From Klebsiella indica (GTDB lineage Bacteria > Pseudomonadota > Gammaproteobacteria > Enterobacterales > Enterobacteriaceae), in NCBI RefSeq assembly GCF_005860775.1, contig NZ_VCHQ01000031.1:112855-176854 (forward strand): a stretch of 64,000 bases of DNA, written 5' to 3'. Positions within the stretch are counted from its first letter, which is position 1, and each line of letters opens with the position of its first letter. A program made the translations under genes and the position numbers. Shown one piece after another: positions 9,633-18,652 of the stretch. The notes under the pieces were generated by a model, which saw only the letters and a list, made by a program, of their open reading frames with translations, had not been told where the DNA came from and made no database searches.

Positions 9633-10094
9633 ATGCTCATTGCACGAGAGAATATTTTTTTAGATCAGTCCTTCAGGGATAAAAAGGAAATTTTTCGTTT
9701 CCTTGCTTTACATGCTGTGGCTCAGGGATGGGCTGATGATGCCGATAAGATTGAAGAAGATCTTTGGACTCGAGAAAACCAGTATTCAACGGGGTTTGAG
9801 AGCCAAATTGCGATCCCGCATGCTAAAACGGAAAACGTCTCCGAGGCCGGTATTGTTTTTATCCGTCTACAGCGCCCGATTAACTGGGAGAGCCTCGATG
9901 GTCTACCGGTGAAAATTATTTTTGGCCTCCTGGTACCTGAGGCTGGCGCTAAAATTCTGCATCTACAGATTATAAATAGCCTTGCCAGTCAGATAGTTGA
10001 TGATGAATTTCGCGACCAACTCTTTGCGGTTAACGATGTAGAAGAGTTATTCCAATATATGAAGTCACGCATTTCCGTTGAGGAGGAACTATGA
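9633..10094 (+). CDS. PTS fructose/mannitol-family EIIA component
   Basis: A 153-aa single-domain EIIA of the fructose-mannitol class. The phosphohistidine motif IAIPHAKT places the active His at residue 63, preceded by the typical RE.. and ..STGF.. stretch. It receives phosphate from HPr and passes it to the EIIB encoded next. GGAG lies about 10 bases before ATG 9633. The stop codon overlaps the EIIB start (ATGA at 10091-10094), indicating translational coupling. The E. coli MngA transporter carries the same domains fused; here they are separate genes. Confidence 0.93.
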   Translation: MLIARENIFLDQSFRDKKEIFRFLALHAVAQGWADDADKIEEDLWTRENQYSTGFESQIAIPHAKTENVSEAGIVFIRLQRPINWESLDGLPVKIIFGLLVPEAGAKILHLQIINSLASQIVDDEFRDQLFAVNDVEELFQYMKSRISVEEEL

Positions 10095-10414
10095 AAATTG
10101 TCGGCGTTACGTCCTGTATTGCCGGGTTAGCTCATACGCCAATGGCGGCTAAGTCTCTGGAAAAAGAAGGAGCTCGTCTCGGTCATCAGGTGAAAATAGA
10201 GCAGCAGGGTGCTATGGGTATCATGAATAAAATTACAGCTGAGGAAATTAACGCTGCTGATTTTGTACTCATCGCGGCCGATCGTACCATTGAAGAAGAG
10301 GAGCGTTTCTCCGGCAAAATAATTATTAGGGTAAAAATAGGACAATGTGTCAGTCACGCCTCTGACGTTATTTCTAAGTGTGTTTCGGCCGTTGATGCCC
10401 GTCGCAACAAATAA
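10091..10414 (+). CDS. PTS fructose-family EIIB component
   Basis: A 107-aa EIIB-Fru domain with the P-loop VTSCIAGLAHT; Cys9 is the phosphorylated residue. It transfers phosphate from EIIA to the incoming sugar bound by EIIC. GAGGAGGA directly precedes the start, inside the end of the EIIA gene. The protein ends 13 bases before the EIIC start. Confidence 0.92.
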   Translation: MKIVGVTSCIAGLAHTPMAAKSLEKEGARLGHQVKIEQQGAMGIMNKITAEEINAADFVLIAADRTIEEEERFSGKIIIRVKIGQCVSHASDVISKCVSAVDARRNK

Positions 10415-10427
10415 TATCGGTGATGCC

Positions 10428-11534
10428 ATGAAAAAAATAATGATTGAAATAAAAAATCATCTCATGACGGGTATTTCCTACGCACTACCTGTCATTATTG
10501 CCGGTTCTCTGATGGTTGCTGTGGCCAAAATAATCGGCCTGGCAATTGGTGAGTCTAATCTGGATGCCTTTGCAAATAGCGATGGTCTGCAAAACTGGCT
10601 TTATCTTACTCAGAACATTGGTTTTAAGATTATCGGCTTGATGAACTATGTACTGGGTGCCTATGTAGCCTATTCCATCGCGGGTAAAAAAGGGCTGGCC
10701 TCGGGCTTTACTGCAGGTTTGATAGCTTCGCTAACGGGATCAGGCTTCCTTGGCGCAGTTCTGGGAGGATTGCTTGCGGGATACTCATCAGAGTGGGTTG
10801 CACGTAAGATTCGCATTACCGGTTCAGCAGCGAGTTCCGTACCACTGATTATTTTGCCGTTTATCACAGTGGGACTGCAGGTTGTCATTATGCTGCTCCT
10901 GCTGGGCGATGTCCTGAGCTGGCTCAACACTTCGTTGATGGCGTGGGTACAGAGGATGACGGAAGATGGTACCAGTACGGTTGTGCTTGCTGCAGTCCTT
11001 GGTGGAATGATTTGTTTCGATCTTGGCGGCCCGGTTAATAAGGCGGCATGGGGAACGGCTAATGTCCTATTTTTGAGCGGCGTATATCTTCCCGCGATAC
11101 TGGTTAACGTTGCGATTATTATTCCTCCGTTGGGTTATGCGGCAGCGCGTTTCTTACGACCACACAACTTCAATCAAACGCTGAAAGAGGCGGGAAATGG
11201 CTCCATTATCATGGGTATTCTCGGAATATCTGAAGGTGCGATTCCGTTTACTTTGCGCAATCCGGCACGCCTGATCCCGCTTAACGTGTTGGCCGGGACG
11301 CTGGGATCGGTGACGGTCGCGCTTTTAAAAGCCTATCCAATTATGCCGCCGCTCGGAGGATTATATGGTGGATTTACTGTTGGTAATCCCTGGGCCTATT
11401 TTATTGGTGCTTTGGTCGGCACAGCTATTATTGCTGTCGGCGCAAACATGCTTGTAAGTTTTAACGATGATGAGCCGGATCTTAAACTGAGTAAAAAGAG
11501 TGATGCGGAAGAAATTGAAATAAAGTTTGATTAA
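10428..11534 (+). CDS. PTS fructose-family EIIC membrane permease
   Basis: A 368-aa hydrophobic EIIC with about nine to ten membrane segments, conserved GISYALPVIIAG near the N-terminus and GISEGAIPF in the C-terminal half, a hallmark of EIIC-Fru. Substrate cannot be read from the sequence, but the following mannosidase points to a mannoside or mannosylglycerate-like compound. ATG 10428 is chosen over an in-frame GTG at 10347 because the latter would overlap EIIB heavily; the ribosome site is weak, so coupling with EIIB is likely. Confidence 0.9.
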   Translation: MKKIMIEIKNHLMTGISYALPVIIAGSLMVAVAKIIGLAIGESNLDAFANSDGLQNWLYLTQNIGFKIIGLMNYVLGAYVAYSIAGKKGLASGFTAGLIASLTGSGFLGAVLGGLLAGYSSEWVARKIRITGSAASSVPLIILPFITVGLQVVIMLLLLGDVLSWLNTSLMAWVQRMTEDGTSTVVLAAVLGGMICFDLGGPVNKAAWGTANVLFLSGVYLPAILVNVAIIIPPLGYAAARFLRPHNFNQTLKEAGNGSIIMGILGISEGAIPFTLRNPARLIPLNVLAGTLGSVTVALLKAYPIMPPLGGLYGGFTVGNPWAYFIGALVGTAIIAVGANMLVSFNDDEPDLKLSKKSDAEEIEIKFD

Positions 11535-11565
11535 TTTTTGCACTTTGCGCTACGGGAGATGTTAT

Positions 11566-14199
11566 ATGAAAAATAGAATTGTCCATATTTATACCCATAC
11601 CCACTGGGATCAGGAATGGTATTTTACATCATCACGCTCACGCATTTACCTTTTTAATCACATTAAAAATGTAATACGGATACTTGAGAGCAACAATGAT
11701 TTCCCGTGCTACCTTCTGGATGCGCAAAGTGCGTTAATTGACAGCTATCTCCAGTGGGCTCCGGAAGATAAAGAGGTATTGTTCAAACTTATTGCCGAAA
11801 AACGGTTGCTTACCGGGCCATGGTATACGCAGACAGATCAGTTGGTTATTCATCAAGAGTCTGTTGTGCGTAATCTCTGGTACGGAATGCAGGTGGCGAC
11901 AGACGCAGGTCATTGCATGATGGTGGGGTATGTCCCTGACTGTTTTGGCCAGGGCGGCAATATGCCGCAAATATATAAACAGTTCGGCATTCACCATGCG
12001 CTTTTCTGGCGCGGTATTGCCGATAATACGCTGCGTGAAACGGAATTTATCTGGCGAGGGGATAATGGCGATCGCCTGTTCGCGGTCCAGATGCCGTGGG
12101 GATACCACTATGGCGGATTGCTTGATGAAACGCCTGAAACAATGGCTGAGTTTCTGAATGAAAAAATGTCGTCAATTGAGGCGCGTAGCGTGCGTAAAAA
12201 TTTGCTTTATCCGCATGGTTTCGATCAGGCTCCGATACGAGAGAATCTCCCGGAACTGGTGGAGCAGTTTAATGCCTGCGATAAAGAGCGCCATTATCAG
12301 ATAGCTAATCCATTGACTTTTCTTAAGGAACTGGAGAAAGAAGCCGCGGTCGATGCGCGGGAATTGCAGGGCGAATTGACAGAGGGTAAACACTCACGGG
12401 TACATAAAACCATATTCTCATGTCGTGCAGACCTGAAGCTGCTCAACAATGAGATTGAGGCATTGCTGGTTAACACGCTTGAACCGGTGCTGGCGATTAG
12501 CCGCAGCCTTGGCCTGCCGTATCCATCCCATATCATTGCCGATATCTGGAAGCTGATGTTTTACAATGCTGCCCATGACAGTATTGGCGGCTGCAATAGC
12601 GATGATACGAATCAGGATATCTACTTTCGCTATAAACAAGCCCGCGATTTGGCTGTGAATTTACTGGAATTGCATACCAGGTTGATTGCTATACGCACGC
12701 CGCGTGAGCACGATTATACGTTTTCGGTATTTAATCCACAGACTCATGTTGCCGCACCTTTGGTGACTTTTGATGCCTGGCTTCCGGGTATTCCGTTTAC
12801 TTTGCGCGATGCAGCAGGTAGGGCGCTGCCTTATTTTATTGAGGAACGGACAGAGCTGACTCAATATGTGTTGAATCAAACGATACGCCTTAATCCAGGT
12901 AAGCCGTACCATAAGCCGGAAAAAGTTTTTCGTAGCAAAATCACGGTGAAGAGCAGTGATTTACCGGCGCTCGGCTATACCCGCTGGATCCTGGATTTTT
13001 CAGCCGATGGCGCCAGCCGGACGACGTCTGACGGTGGACAGGTTATCGAAAACAGAGCATATCGGATCGATGTTGAAGAAAATGGCCTGTTAACCATTAC
13101 ACATAAAGCCAGCGGTAAGCGCTATGAGCGTCAGATGTTACTGGTGGAGAACGGCGACGATGGCGACTCTTATAATTATTCTCCGCCGCGTGGTGATTTG
13201 GTTGTTACTTCAGAGGGGGGCCTGACCGCCGTCAGCCGCACAAGCAATGACCTGACTCAGTCTCTGAACTTAGAGTATGTTTTACACGTTCCAGGTGATC
13301 TTGCCAGACGTGCGCAGGGCGTGAGGGATTGCGCAATGAAGGTAGCTGTACGCGTCATGCTTCAGCACGATGATATGATTCGCTTTGCGATTGATGTGGA
13401 TAATCAGGTGCTCAGCCATCGCCTGTGCGTCCACTTTGCTACCGATATTCTTGCCAATGTTTCTTATGCCGATCAATTATTTGGAGTTGTGGCTCGCCCG
13501 GTGCAGTTGAGCAATGCGCTACAAGTATGGGAAGCGGAAAACTGGCATGAAAAACCGATATCTATTGAGCCGATGCAAAGCTACGTTAATTTGCATGACG
13601 ACAATCATGGATTCACATTGCATACCAATGGCGTGCGGGAATATGAAATCGTTGGCGATAGCTTTGACACGATTTCCGTGACCCTTTTCCGCTCGTTCGG
13701 CTTTATGGGCAAAGAAAATCTGCTCTACCGTCCGGGACGTGCTTCGGGTGAGTCGGTCGTGGCCACTCCGGATGCACAAATTCTGGGTATGTTGTCCTTT
13801 ACCTTTGGCTGGCGTATTTTCAGCGGCGTATTTGATGCGGCGCAGCATGCGCGAGTCTCGAAAGCGTTATTGACCTCATTTCCTGTTTATCAGGACAGCG
13901 ACTTTCTGAATGGTCGTCTGCGCTTCTGCCTGAGCGATGAAGCGAGATCTTATCCGCAGGAATACAGTTTGCTGGAGTTGCCTGATGGTCCGAATGATGC
14001 GCAAGTCAGCGTTGTGAAGTGCGCGGAGCAAGGTGATGGGCTGGTTATACGCTTCTACAACCCTAATCTGGAAACTGCTGTGACAATCCCGACGCTGGAA
14101 GGGTCATACAACGTTATGCTGGATGAGAAAACGCCCGCCGGGGAAAGGGTAACGCTTAAGCCAAATGACCTGCAGACTGTCTACGTAGAAATCGAATAA
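11566..14199 (+). CDS. Glycoside hydrolase family 38 alpha-mannosidase (MngB-like)
   Basis: An 877-aa protein, exactly the length of E. coli MngB (mannosylglycerate hydrolase), and collinear with it. The zinc-binding HTHWDQEW (His13, Asp15) opens the catalytic domain, the predicted nucleophile is Asp125 in VPDCFGQGG, and a later metal-site segment AAHDSIGG is present; the C-terminal half is the GH38 beta-sandwich region. It would hydrolyse an alpha-mannoside, probably phosphorylated by the PTS on entry, in the cytosol. GGGAG precedes ATG 11566. Overall similarity to MngB looks moderate, so the true substrate may differ; no gene symbol is given for that reason. Confidence 0.9.
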   Translation: MKNRIVHIYTHTHWDQEWYFTSSRSRIYLFNHIKNVIRILESNNDFPCYLLDAQSALIDSYLQWAPEDKEVLFKLIAEKRLLTGPWYTQTDQLVIHQESVVRNLWYGMQVATDAGHCMMVGYVPDCFGQGGNMPQIYKQFGIHHALFWRGIADNTLRETEFIWRGDNGDRLFAVQMPWGYHYGGLLDETPETMAEFLNEKMSSIEARSVRKNLLYPHGFDQAPIRENLPELVEQFNACDKERHYQIANPLTFLKELEKEAAVDARELQGELTEGKHSRVHKTIFSCRADLKLLNNEIEALLVNTLEPVLAISRSLGLPYPSHIIADIWKLMFYNAAHDSIGGCNSDDTNQDIYFRYKQARDLAVNLLELHTRLIAIRTPREHDYTFSVFNPQTHVAAPLVTFDAWLPGIPFTLRDAAGRALPYFIEERTELTQYVLNQTIRLNPGKPYHKPEKVFRSKITVKSSDLPALGYTRWILDFSADGASRTTSDGGQVIENRAYRIDVEENGLLTITHKASGKRYERQMLLVENGDDGDSYNYSPPRGDLVVTSEGGLTAVSRTSNDLTQSLNLEYVLHVPGDLARRAQGVRDCAMKVAVRVMLQHDDMIRFAIDVDNQVLSHRLCVHFATDILANVSYADQLFGVVARPVQLSNALQVWEAENWHEKPISIEPMQSYVNLHDDNHGFTLHTNGVREYEIVGDSFDTISVTLFRSFGFMGKENLLYRPGRASGESVVATPDAQILGMLSFTFGWRIFSGVFDAAQHARVSKALLTSFPVYQDSDFLNGRLRFCLSDEARSYPQEYSLLELPDGPNDAQVSVVKCAEQGDGLVIRFYNPNLETAVTIPTLEGSYNVMLDEKTPAGERVTLKPNDLQTVYVEIE

Positions 14200-14209
14200 A
14201 GAGAGAAAG

Positions 14210-16123
14210 ATGAGACTGTTTACCAATAAGCGGATCAGGGATATTTTCAACCATATAGCGCAGGAAAGCGCGACGCAAACCGAGCTTGCGAAGGAGATGA
14301 ATGTATCCACTCGTACGATTCGTAATGATCTGAAAGAGCTCAGCGATGTCATCATTGGCTCCGGTAACAGTCTCATTTACGACAGAAAACGCGGTTATTC
14401 CATTAAGATAGATAATCCGGCGGGGCACAGAGTGCTTATTGAGCAGTCGCAGCGGCCGTGGAAGGAGACGCGTTCTACGTCTGAGCGGAGGCGGGCTTTG
14501 TTGGCCGCGTTTATGCGGCAGGATGTGGAAATCTCTCTGGAAGAGCTGGAATCGCTGTGGTTTATCAGCATCTACACGCTGAGAAACGATATTAACTTAC
14601 TGAAGCGCCACTTTGCTCTTTATGAACTGGATATTCATGCTGAAGGAACTGACAAATATCGACTTTCGGGAAGTGAAATCGCTTTGCGCCGCTGCATGTA
14701 TGATCATCTGCTGCGTTCAAAAGAAGTAGAAGACGACTATTATTCCCTGTTTTCATCAGATGTGCATATTTCTGATATCAAAAAGATATTAAGCCAGTAT
14801 TTAGTTCAGTACGGTCTGGTAATGAGCGATGTGAATATGCGCTTTTTTACTCTGATGTGTGCGATCACCTGCGAACGTATACGCGGTGAATGCTGGTTAC
14901 TTGAGTATGAATTTACAAATGCCGATCCTGATATTAAAGCGTTCGCAGGCGAAATTTTTGCACGGCTACTGACGGGGACGGCAACGAATGTTCCGCAAAG
15001 TGAAATAGATTATCTGGCCATGAATCTGGCGGCATTTTGCTCAACTCAGCGCGAAGGGGCCTTACCGCCCGGGGAGGCATATATTGCCGAACAGGCGGTT
15101 ATGAACCACTTTCTCAGTTATGTCAGCACCTCGTGGTTCTGTGATGTGAATTACGATGAATTGGCGCGCAAGAATCTGCTTAATCATATTAAATCCATGC
15201 GTATTCGGGTTAATAATGGCATAACAATTATTAATCCACTGATTGAACAGATTAAACGTCATTATCCATTAATGTATGAAATGACCCTTGCGGCATTTAG
15301 CGAACTGGCGCATTTTTTTACCGGAGAAATAAGCGACGATGAAATTGGTTATCTGGTCATGCACATTGGCGCGATTCTGGAGGAAACTCATCTGAAGGAT
15401 GAGAGCAAGACGGTTACCGCGTTGGTTGTGAGCGATCAGGGCAGCGCTTCTACCCGAATCGTATGCCAGAAAATTGTGCGCATGTACCCGAATATTTCGA
15501 TCACCAAATGTATCTCGGTTGAACAATACAAGATGATGGCATACGTTGAGGAGAGTCTGGTCATCAGCCTGGTAGAGATTGAAGAGAAAAATCGCCGGGT
15601 CATCAATTTGCCGCCGCTGCCGGAACGATGGCAACTGGAGAATATGAAATACTTTCTTAGCGCAGATAATGCGCAGCCAGAAGCGATGGTGAACTATTTC
15701 TCTGCGGAACACTTTTTTGTATTTGATAGTCAGACTCATACAAAAGAATCGCTAATCAACTTCCTCTCATCACAGCTACAGTTACAAGGTAGAGTGGATG
15801 AAAAATATTATAGATCAGTTCTTGAACGTGAAGGGCGGGCATCGACCTTACTGGACGATAAAATAGCTATTCCCCATCCTTTAGGTTTAGTCGCATTAAG
15901 TACGATGGTTACCGTTGCTATTTTCCCTGAAGGTATCGAATGGGAGCCTGGTAAATTAATAAAACTGGTCTTTATGCTGGCAATTAGTGAAGACGCATTT
16001 ATTGATAGCATGCTTATCTATGACTATTTAACGAATATTCTGGATGATGATGTGATTGATAGCCTGAGCCAGTGTAATAACTACGCCGAATTTATTTCTT
16101 TTTCAAAAAATTACTTCTTATAA
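14210..16123 (+). CDS. PRD-containing transcriptional activator with EIIB-like and EIIA domains (MtlR/LicR type)
   Basis: A 637-aa regulator. Domains in order: an N-terminal HTH (ELAKEMNVSTRTIRNDLKEL, about residues 25-45) and a second winged-helix region, two PTS regulation domains with conserved histidines (about 180-385), an EIIB-like domain starting near residue 400, and a C-terminal EIIA domain with IAIPHP near residue 555. Such proteins sense sugar through phosphorylation by the cognate PTS. The EIIB-like loop reads VVSDQGSAS, without the phosphoryl cysteine seen in many relatives. It starts 10 bases after the mannosidase stop and is probably its operon's own activator. Confidence 0.9.
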   Translation: MRLFTNKRIRDIFNHIAQESATQTELAKEMNVSTRTIRNDLKELSDVIIGSGNSLIYDRKRGYSIKIDNPAGHRVLIEQSQRPWKETRSTSERRRALLAAFMRQDVEISLEELESLWFISIYTLRNDINLLKRHFALYELDIHAEGTDKYRLSGSEIALRRCMYDHLLRSKEVEDDYYSLFSSDVHISDIKKILSQYLVQYGLVMSDVNMRFFTLMCAITCERIRGECWLLEYEFTNADPDIKAFAGEIFARLLTGTATNVPQSEIDYLAMNLAAFCSTQREGALPPGEAYIAEQAVMNHFLSYVSTSWFCDVNYDELARKNLLNHIKSMRIRVNNGITIINPLIEQIKRHYPLMYEMTLAAFSELAHFFTGEISDDEIGYLVMHIGAILEETHLKDESKTVTALVVSDQGSASTRIVCQKIVRMYPNISITKCISVEQYKMMAYVEESLVISLVEIEEKNRRVINLPPLPERWQLENMKYFLSADNAQPEAMVNYFSAEHFFVFDSQTHTKESLINFLSSQLQLQGRVDEKYYRSVLEREGRASTLLDDKIAIPHPLGLVALSTMVTVAIFPEGIEWEPGKLIKLVFMLAISEDAFIDSMLIYDYLTNILDDDVIDSLSQCNNYAEFISFSKNYFL

Positions 16124-16196
16124 AAATATTTAAGCCGCATCTTAATGGTGCGCTTAATAATGTGCTGCTCTTTATCTAAAAATAACAAAGGGGTTA
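16124..16196 (+). promoter_or_regulatory. Intergenic hairpin before the porin gene
   Basis: TTAAGC.GCA (about 16130) pairs with TGCGCTTAA (about 16148-16156) in an imperfect hairpin between the regulator and porin genes. It has no T-run; it may attenuate or process the mRNA and set a separate porin level. Confidence 0.3.
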
Positions 16197-17372
16197 ATGA
16201 TGAAATATAGATATTATCTCTGTGCCTTATTTGCGATCTCCGCGCCAGCAATATCGGCGATGACATTCGATACACCGCAAGGAAGTCTGAAGCTTTATGG
16301 CGACGTCGAGTTTAATACCGATGGTGCCAGCCGAACCGGACAATTAACCTCGCTTAAAACCAGTGCAGGTAAAGACTGGAAAGCTGGCGATGCTGAGCGT
16401 TGGGATGTTAATGGTCGTATTTTAATTGGCCTTGATGGCTATCGGACCTCCGGTAATAATCAGTTTGCCGGTTTTTCCGTGCAGCCTCTTGCGGATCTCT
16501 CTGGTTCTATGAATCTGGATGACGCCGCTTTTTTCTTCGGTCAGGAAGATAACTGGAAAATCAAGATTGGACGATATGAAGCCTATGATATGTTCCCCCT
16601 TAACCAGGATACTTATATTGAGTACTCCGGGAATACGGCTAACGACCTGTATGACGATGGCTATGGCTATATCTACATGATGAAAGAAGGGCGCGGGCGT
16701 AGCTCCGGTGGCGCTATCCAGTTGAGTAAAATAAGCGGGCCTTTCTATTTTGAACTTAACACTACGGCGCGTGATGGTACCGGTTTGTTCCAGGACAGCA
16801 ACTATCATGGCAATAGTCTGGAAAACAAAAAAAATGTTATTTATATGCGCCCGGTGATTTCTCTTAACCTTAATGAGATTACCGCTGCTATCGCCATGGA
16901 AAGTAACGTGGTGAATAATGCCTACGGCTATACGGACAGCAACGGGAAATTTAACAACCAGTCCAGGCGTAATGGCTATGGGGCAACAGTGAGCTGGAAT
17001 GGGCAGAAAAACAATCCTGAGAATGGTATGATCATCAATATGAGTACGGCATATATGGATGCGACGGGAGAAAAAGATTTAAGCGCTGGAATTAACGCCC
17101 TATGGCGTGATTTTGAACTTGGCTACATCTATGCAAAAAATGACATTAAAGAGTTTAATGTTAGTAATATGGACGTTACAAATGCCAGTGACGTTATTAT
17201 AGGAAAGTATGACATCAACACTGTGCATTCGTCATATCGTATTCGTAATGTGATGGATATGGACAATTTTGATATTTACCTGGGAGCCTATTGGTCACGT
17301 ATCAGTACTAACAATACTCATGATGATCAAGATCGTTATGGCGCACGTGTAAGATTTAAATATCACTTCTAA
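16197..17372 (+). CDS. Outer-membrane carbohydrate porin
   Basis: A 391-aa beta-barrel-type protein with a clear signal peptide (MMKYRYYLCALFAISAPAISA, cleaved before MTFDTP). The mature part is rich in alternating aromatic/polar strands and ends in phenylalanine (RVRFKYHF), the usual outer-membrane assembly signal. The opening LKLYGDVEFN and the IKIGRYEAYDMFP stretch recall carbohydrate-specific porins such as RafY. Placement between a PTS operon and a sugar kinase suggests it admits the same glycoside. Either ATG 16197 or ATG 16200 can be the start; AAAGGGG precedes both. Confidence 0.8.
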   Translation: MMKYRYYLCALFAISAPAISAMTFDTPQGSLKLYGDVEFNTDGASRTGQLTSLKTSAGKDWKAGDAERWDVNGRILIGLDGYRTSGNNQFAGFSVQPLADLSGSMNLDDAAFFFGQEDNWKIKIGRYEAYDMFPLNQDTYIEYSGNTANDLYDDGYGYIYMMKEGRGRSSGGAIQLSKISGPFYFELNTTARDGTGLFQDSNYHGNSLENKKNVIYMRPVISLNLNEITAAIAMESNVVNNAYGYTDSNGKFNNQSRRNGYGATVSWNGQKNNPENGMIINMSTAYMDATGEKDLSAGINALWRDFELGYIYAKNDIKEFNVSNMDVTNASDVIIGKYDINTVHSSYRIRNVMDMDNFDIYLGAYWSRISTNNTHDDQDRYGARVRFKYHF

Positions 17373-17488
17373 TTTTTTTTATTGAATCGGCTTGCTGCAT
17401 GTTATTTGTAAGGGCACTTTTTTTGGCTTTAATTTAATCTATTGCATCAGGCCGGTTCGTTTATCTCCAAAAGATACAAGGAGACCAT

Positions 17489-18421
17489 ATGCTTTACCTT
17501 GGAATAGATATTGGCGGTAGTAAAATAGCCGCAGTGGTAATGGATGCCACAGGGCATGAAGTAGCTCGTTATCGCACGTCCACAACTAAAGATACTTATG
17601 AGATGTTTATTGCCGGGCTTATGGCATTTATTGTTGACATCAGAAATAAGGTCGACTCTGATATGGCTACAGGTATTGCCCTACCCGGCAGTATTTCACC
17701 CGTCAGCGGCAGAATTAAAAACTCAAATATTCTGGTGCTAAATGGTCAGAATTTAAAATCTGATCTGGCCGATAGACTTGGCGCTCCGGTCATTATCGCT
17801 AATGATGCTAACTGCTTTGCACTTTCGGAAGCCTGTGACGGTGCCGGGCAGGGGTATGGAGTGGTGTTTGGTTTAACATTAGGGACTGGGTGCGGAGGCG
17901 GTATTGCGATTCATCAGCAGTTATTTCCCGGCGCATGGGGGAATGCGGCCGAATGTGGGCATATTGCGCTTCCGGGTTATCGCCCTGTGGATGATGGTCC
18001 TGACGTCATTTGCTACTGCGGAAAACGCAATTGTAGCGAATCTTTTGTTTCTGGCTCCGGTCTTGCTGAGCGCTATTATCAGCTTTGCGCAAAGCGCTGT
18101 AGCGCGCCAGAGATTCTACAGCGAGTCAAAAAAGGGGAGTCTCAGGCGCAAGAACAGATTCAACGCTTTCGCTACCAACTGGCGCGTTTGCTGGCGACAG
18201 TGGTCAACATTATTGATCCACATATTATTGTACTTGGCGGCGGTTTATCGAATGAACCGCTGCTGATTGATGCTATTGACAAGGAGGTAGCCCCGCTGGT
18301 TTTCACTGATATGTTTCAGACGCCGATTGTAAAGGCCCGGCATGGCGATAGCAGTGGCATGCGCGGTGCGGCCTGGCTTGCCGTACGGCAGAATGAAAAT
18401 AAAAACGCCCCCTGTTGCTGA
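17489..18421 (+). CDS. ROK-family sugar kinase
   Basis: A 310-aa ROK kinase close to the NagK/Mak type. Visible are the ATP-site DIGGSKI at residues 7-13, the catalytic NDANCFALSE segment, GTGCGGGI, the EXGH-like ECGHIALP and a zinc-binding CYCGKRNC with Cys175, Cys177 and Cys182. These enzymes phosphorylate free hexoses such as mannose, fructose or N-acetylglucosamine at C6. AAGGAGA precedes ATG 17489. It probably salvages the unphosphorylated sugar released by the upstream mannosidase. Its 3' end overlaps the terminator of the opposing mgtS gene. Confidence 0.88.
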   Translation: MLYLGIDIGGSKIAAVVMDATGHEVARYRTSTTKDTYEMFIAGLMAFIVDIRNKVDSDMATGIALPGSISPVSGRIKNSNILVLNGQNLKSDLADRLGAPVIIANDANCFALSEACDGAGQGYGVVFGLTLGTGCGGGIAIHQQLFPGAWGNAAECGHIALPGYRPVDDGPDVICYCGKRNCSESFVSGSGLAERYYQLCAKRCSAPEILQRVKKGESQAQEQIQRFRYQLARLLATVVNIIDPHIIVLGGGLSNEPLLIDAIDKEVAPLVFTDMFQTPIVKARHGDSSGMRGAAWLAVRQNENKNAPCC

Positions 18422-18434
18422 TGCACCAAGGGGT
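18401..18434 (-). terminator. Rho-independent terminator of mgtS
   Basis: On the minus strand CCCCTTG at the 18434 end pairs with the C-A-A..AGGGG arm and is followed by GTTTTTATTTT. It overlaps the last codons of the ROK kinase gene on the plus strand. Confidence 0.7.
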
Positions 18435-18452
18435 GGGGATTATCGTCGTTCA

Positions 18453-18548
18453 TCAGTCGTCCCATTTGTGGCTTAGATAGGCGGCCACAAATCCAAAGAA
18501 CAGAATGGTTCCCAGAAGGGCCATAAAGACATGCATATTTCCCGGCAT
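18453..18548 (-). CDS. mgtS: Small membrane protein MgtS
   Basis: A 31-aa protein beginning MPGNMHVFMALLG and ending YLSHKWDD, matching E. coli MgtS (YneM) almost residue for residue. MgtS is a one-pass inner-membrane protein that protects the magnesium transporter MgtA from degradation and also affects PitA. GGAGG lies just upstream; a second ATG one codon earlier (18551) is possible. It is too short for standard gene callers but has a promoter and a terminator of its own. Confidence 0.93.
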   Translation of the reverse strand: MPGNMHVFMALLGTILFFGFVAAYLSHKWDD

Positions 18549-18617
18549 CATTAACCTCCATTAGTTTTGCTATGCGCTACGGTATCCTTATTGAACAGAC
18601 TTACGGTTGTTGGTGAG

Positions 18618-18652
18618 ATTATAATCAGGTCAATCTAAACAAAGGGTTAACC
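18618..18652 (-). promoter_or_regulatory. PhoP-activated promoter of mgtS
   Basis: On the minus strand the direct hexamers GGTTAA and TGTTTA, separated by 5 bp (18652-18636), match the PhoP box (T/G)GTTTA-N5-(T/G)GTTTA. Twelve bases further is a perfect TATAAT (18623-18618), the spacing known for PhoP-activated promoters. The box slightly overlaps the 3' end of ftrA. Confidence 0.85.
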
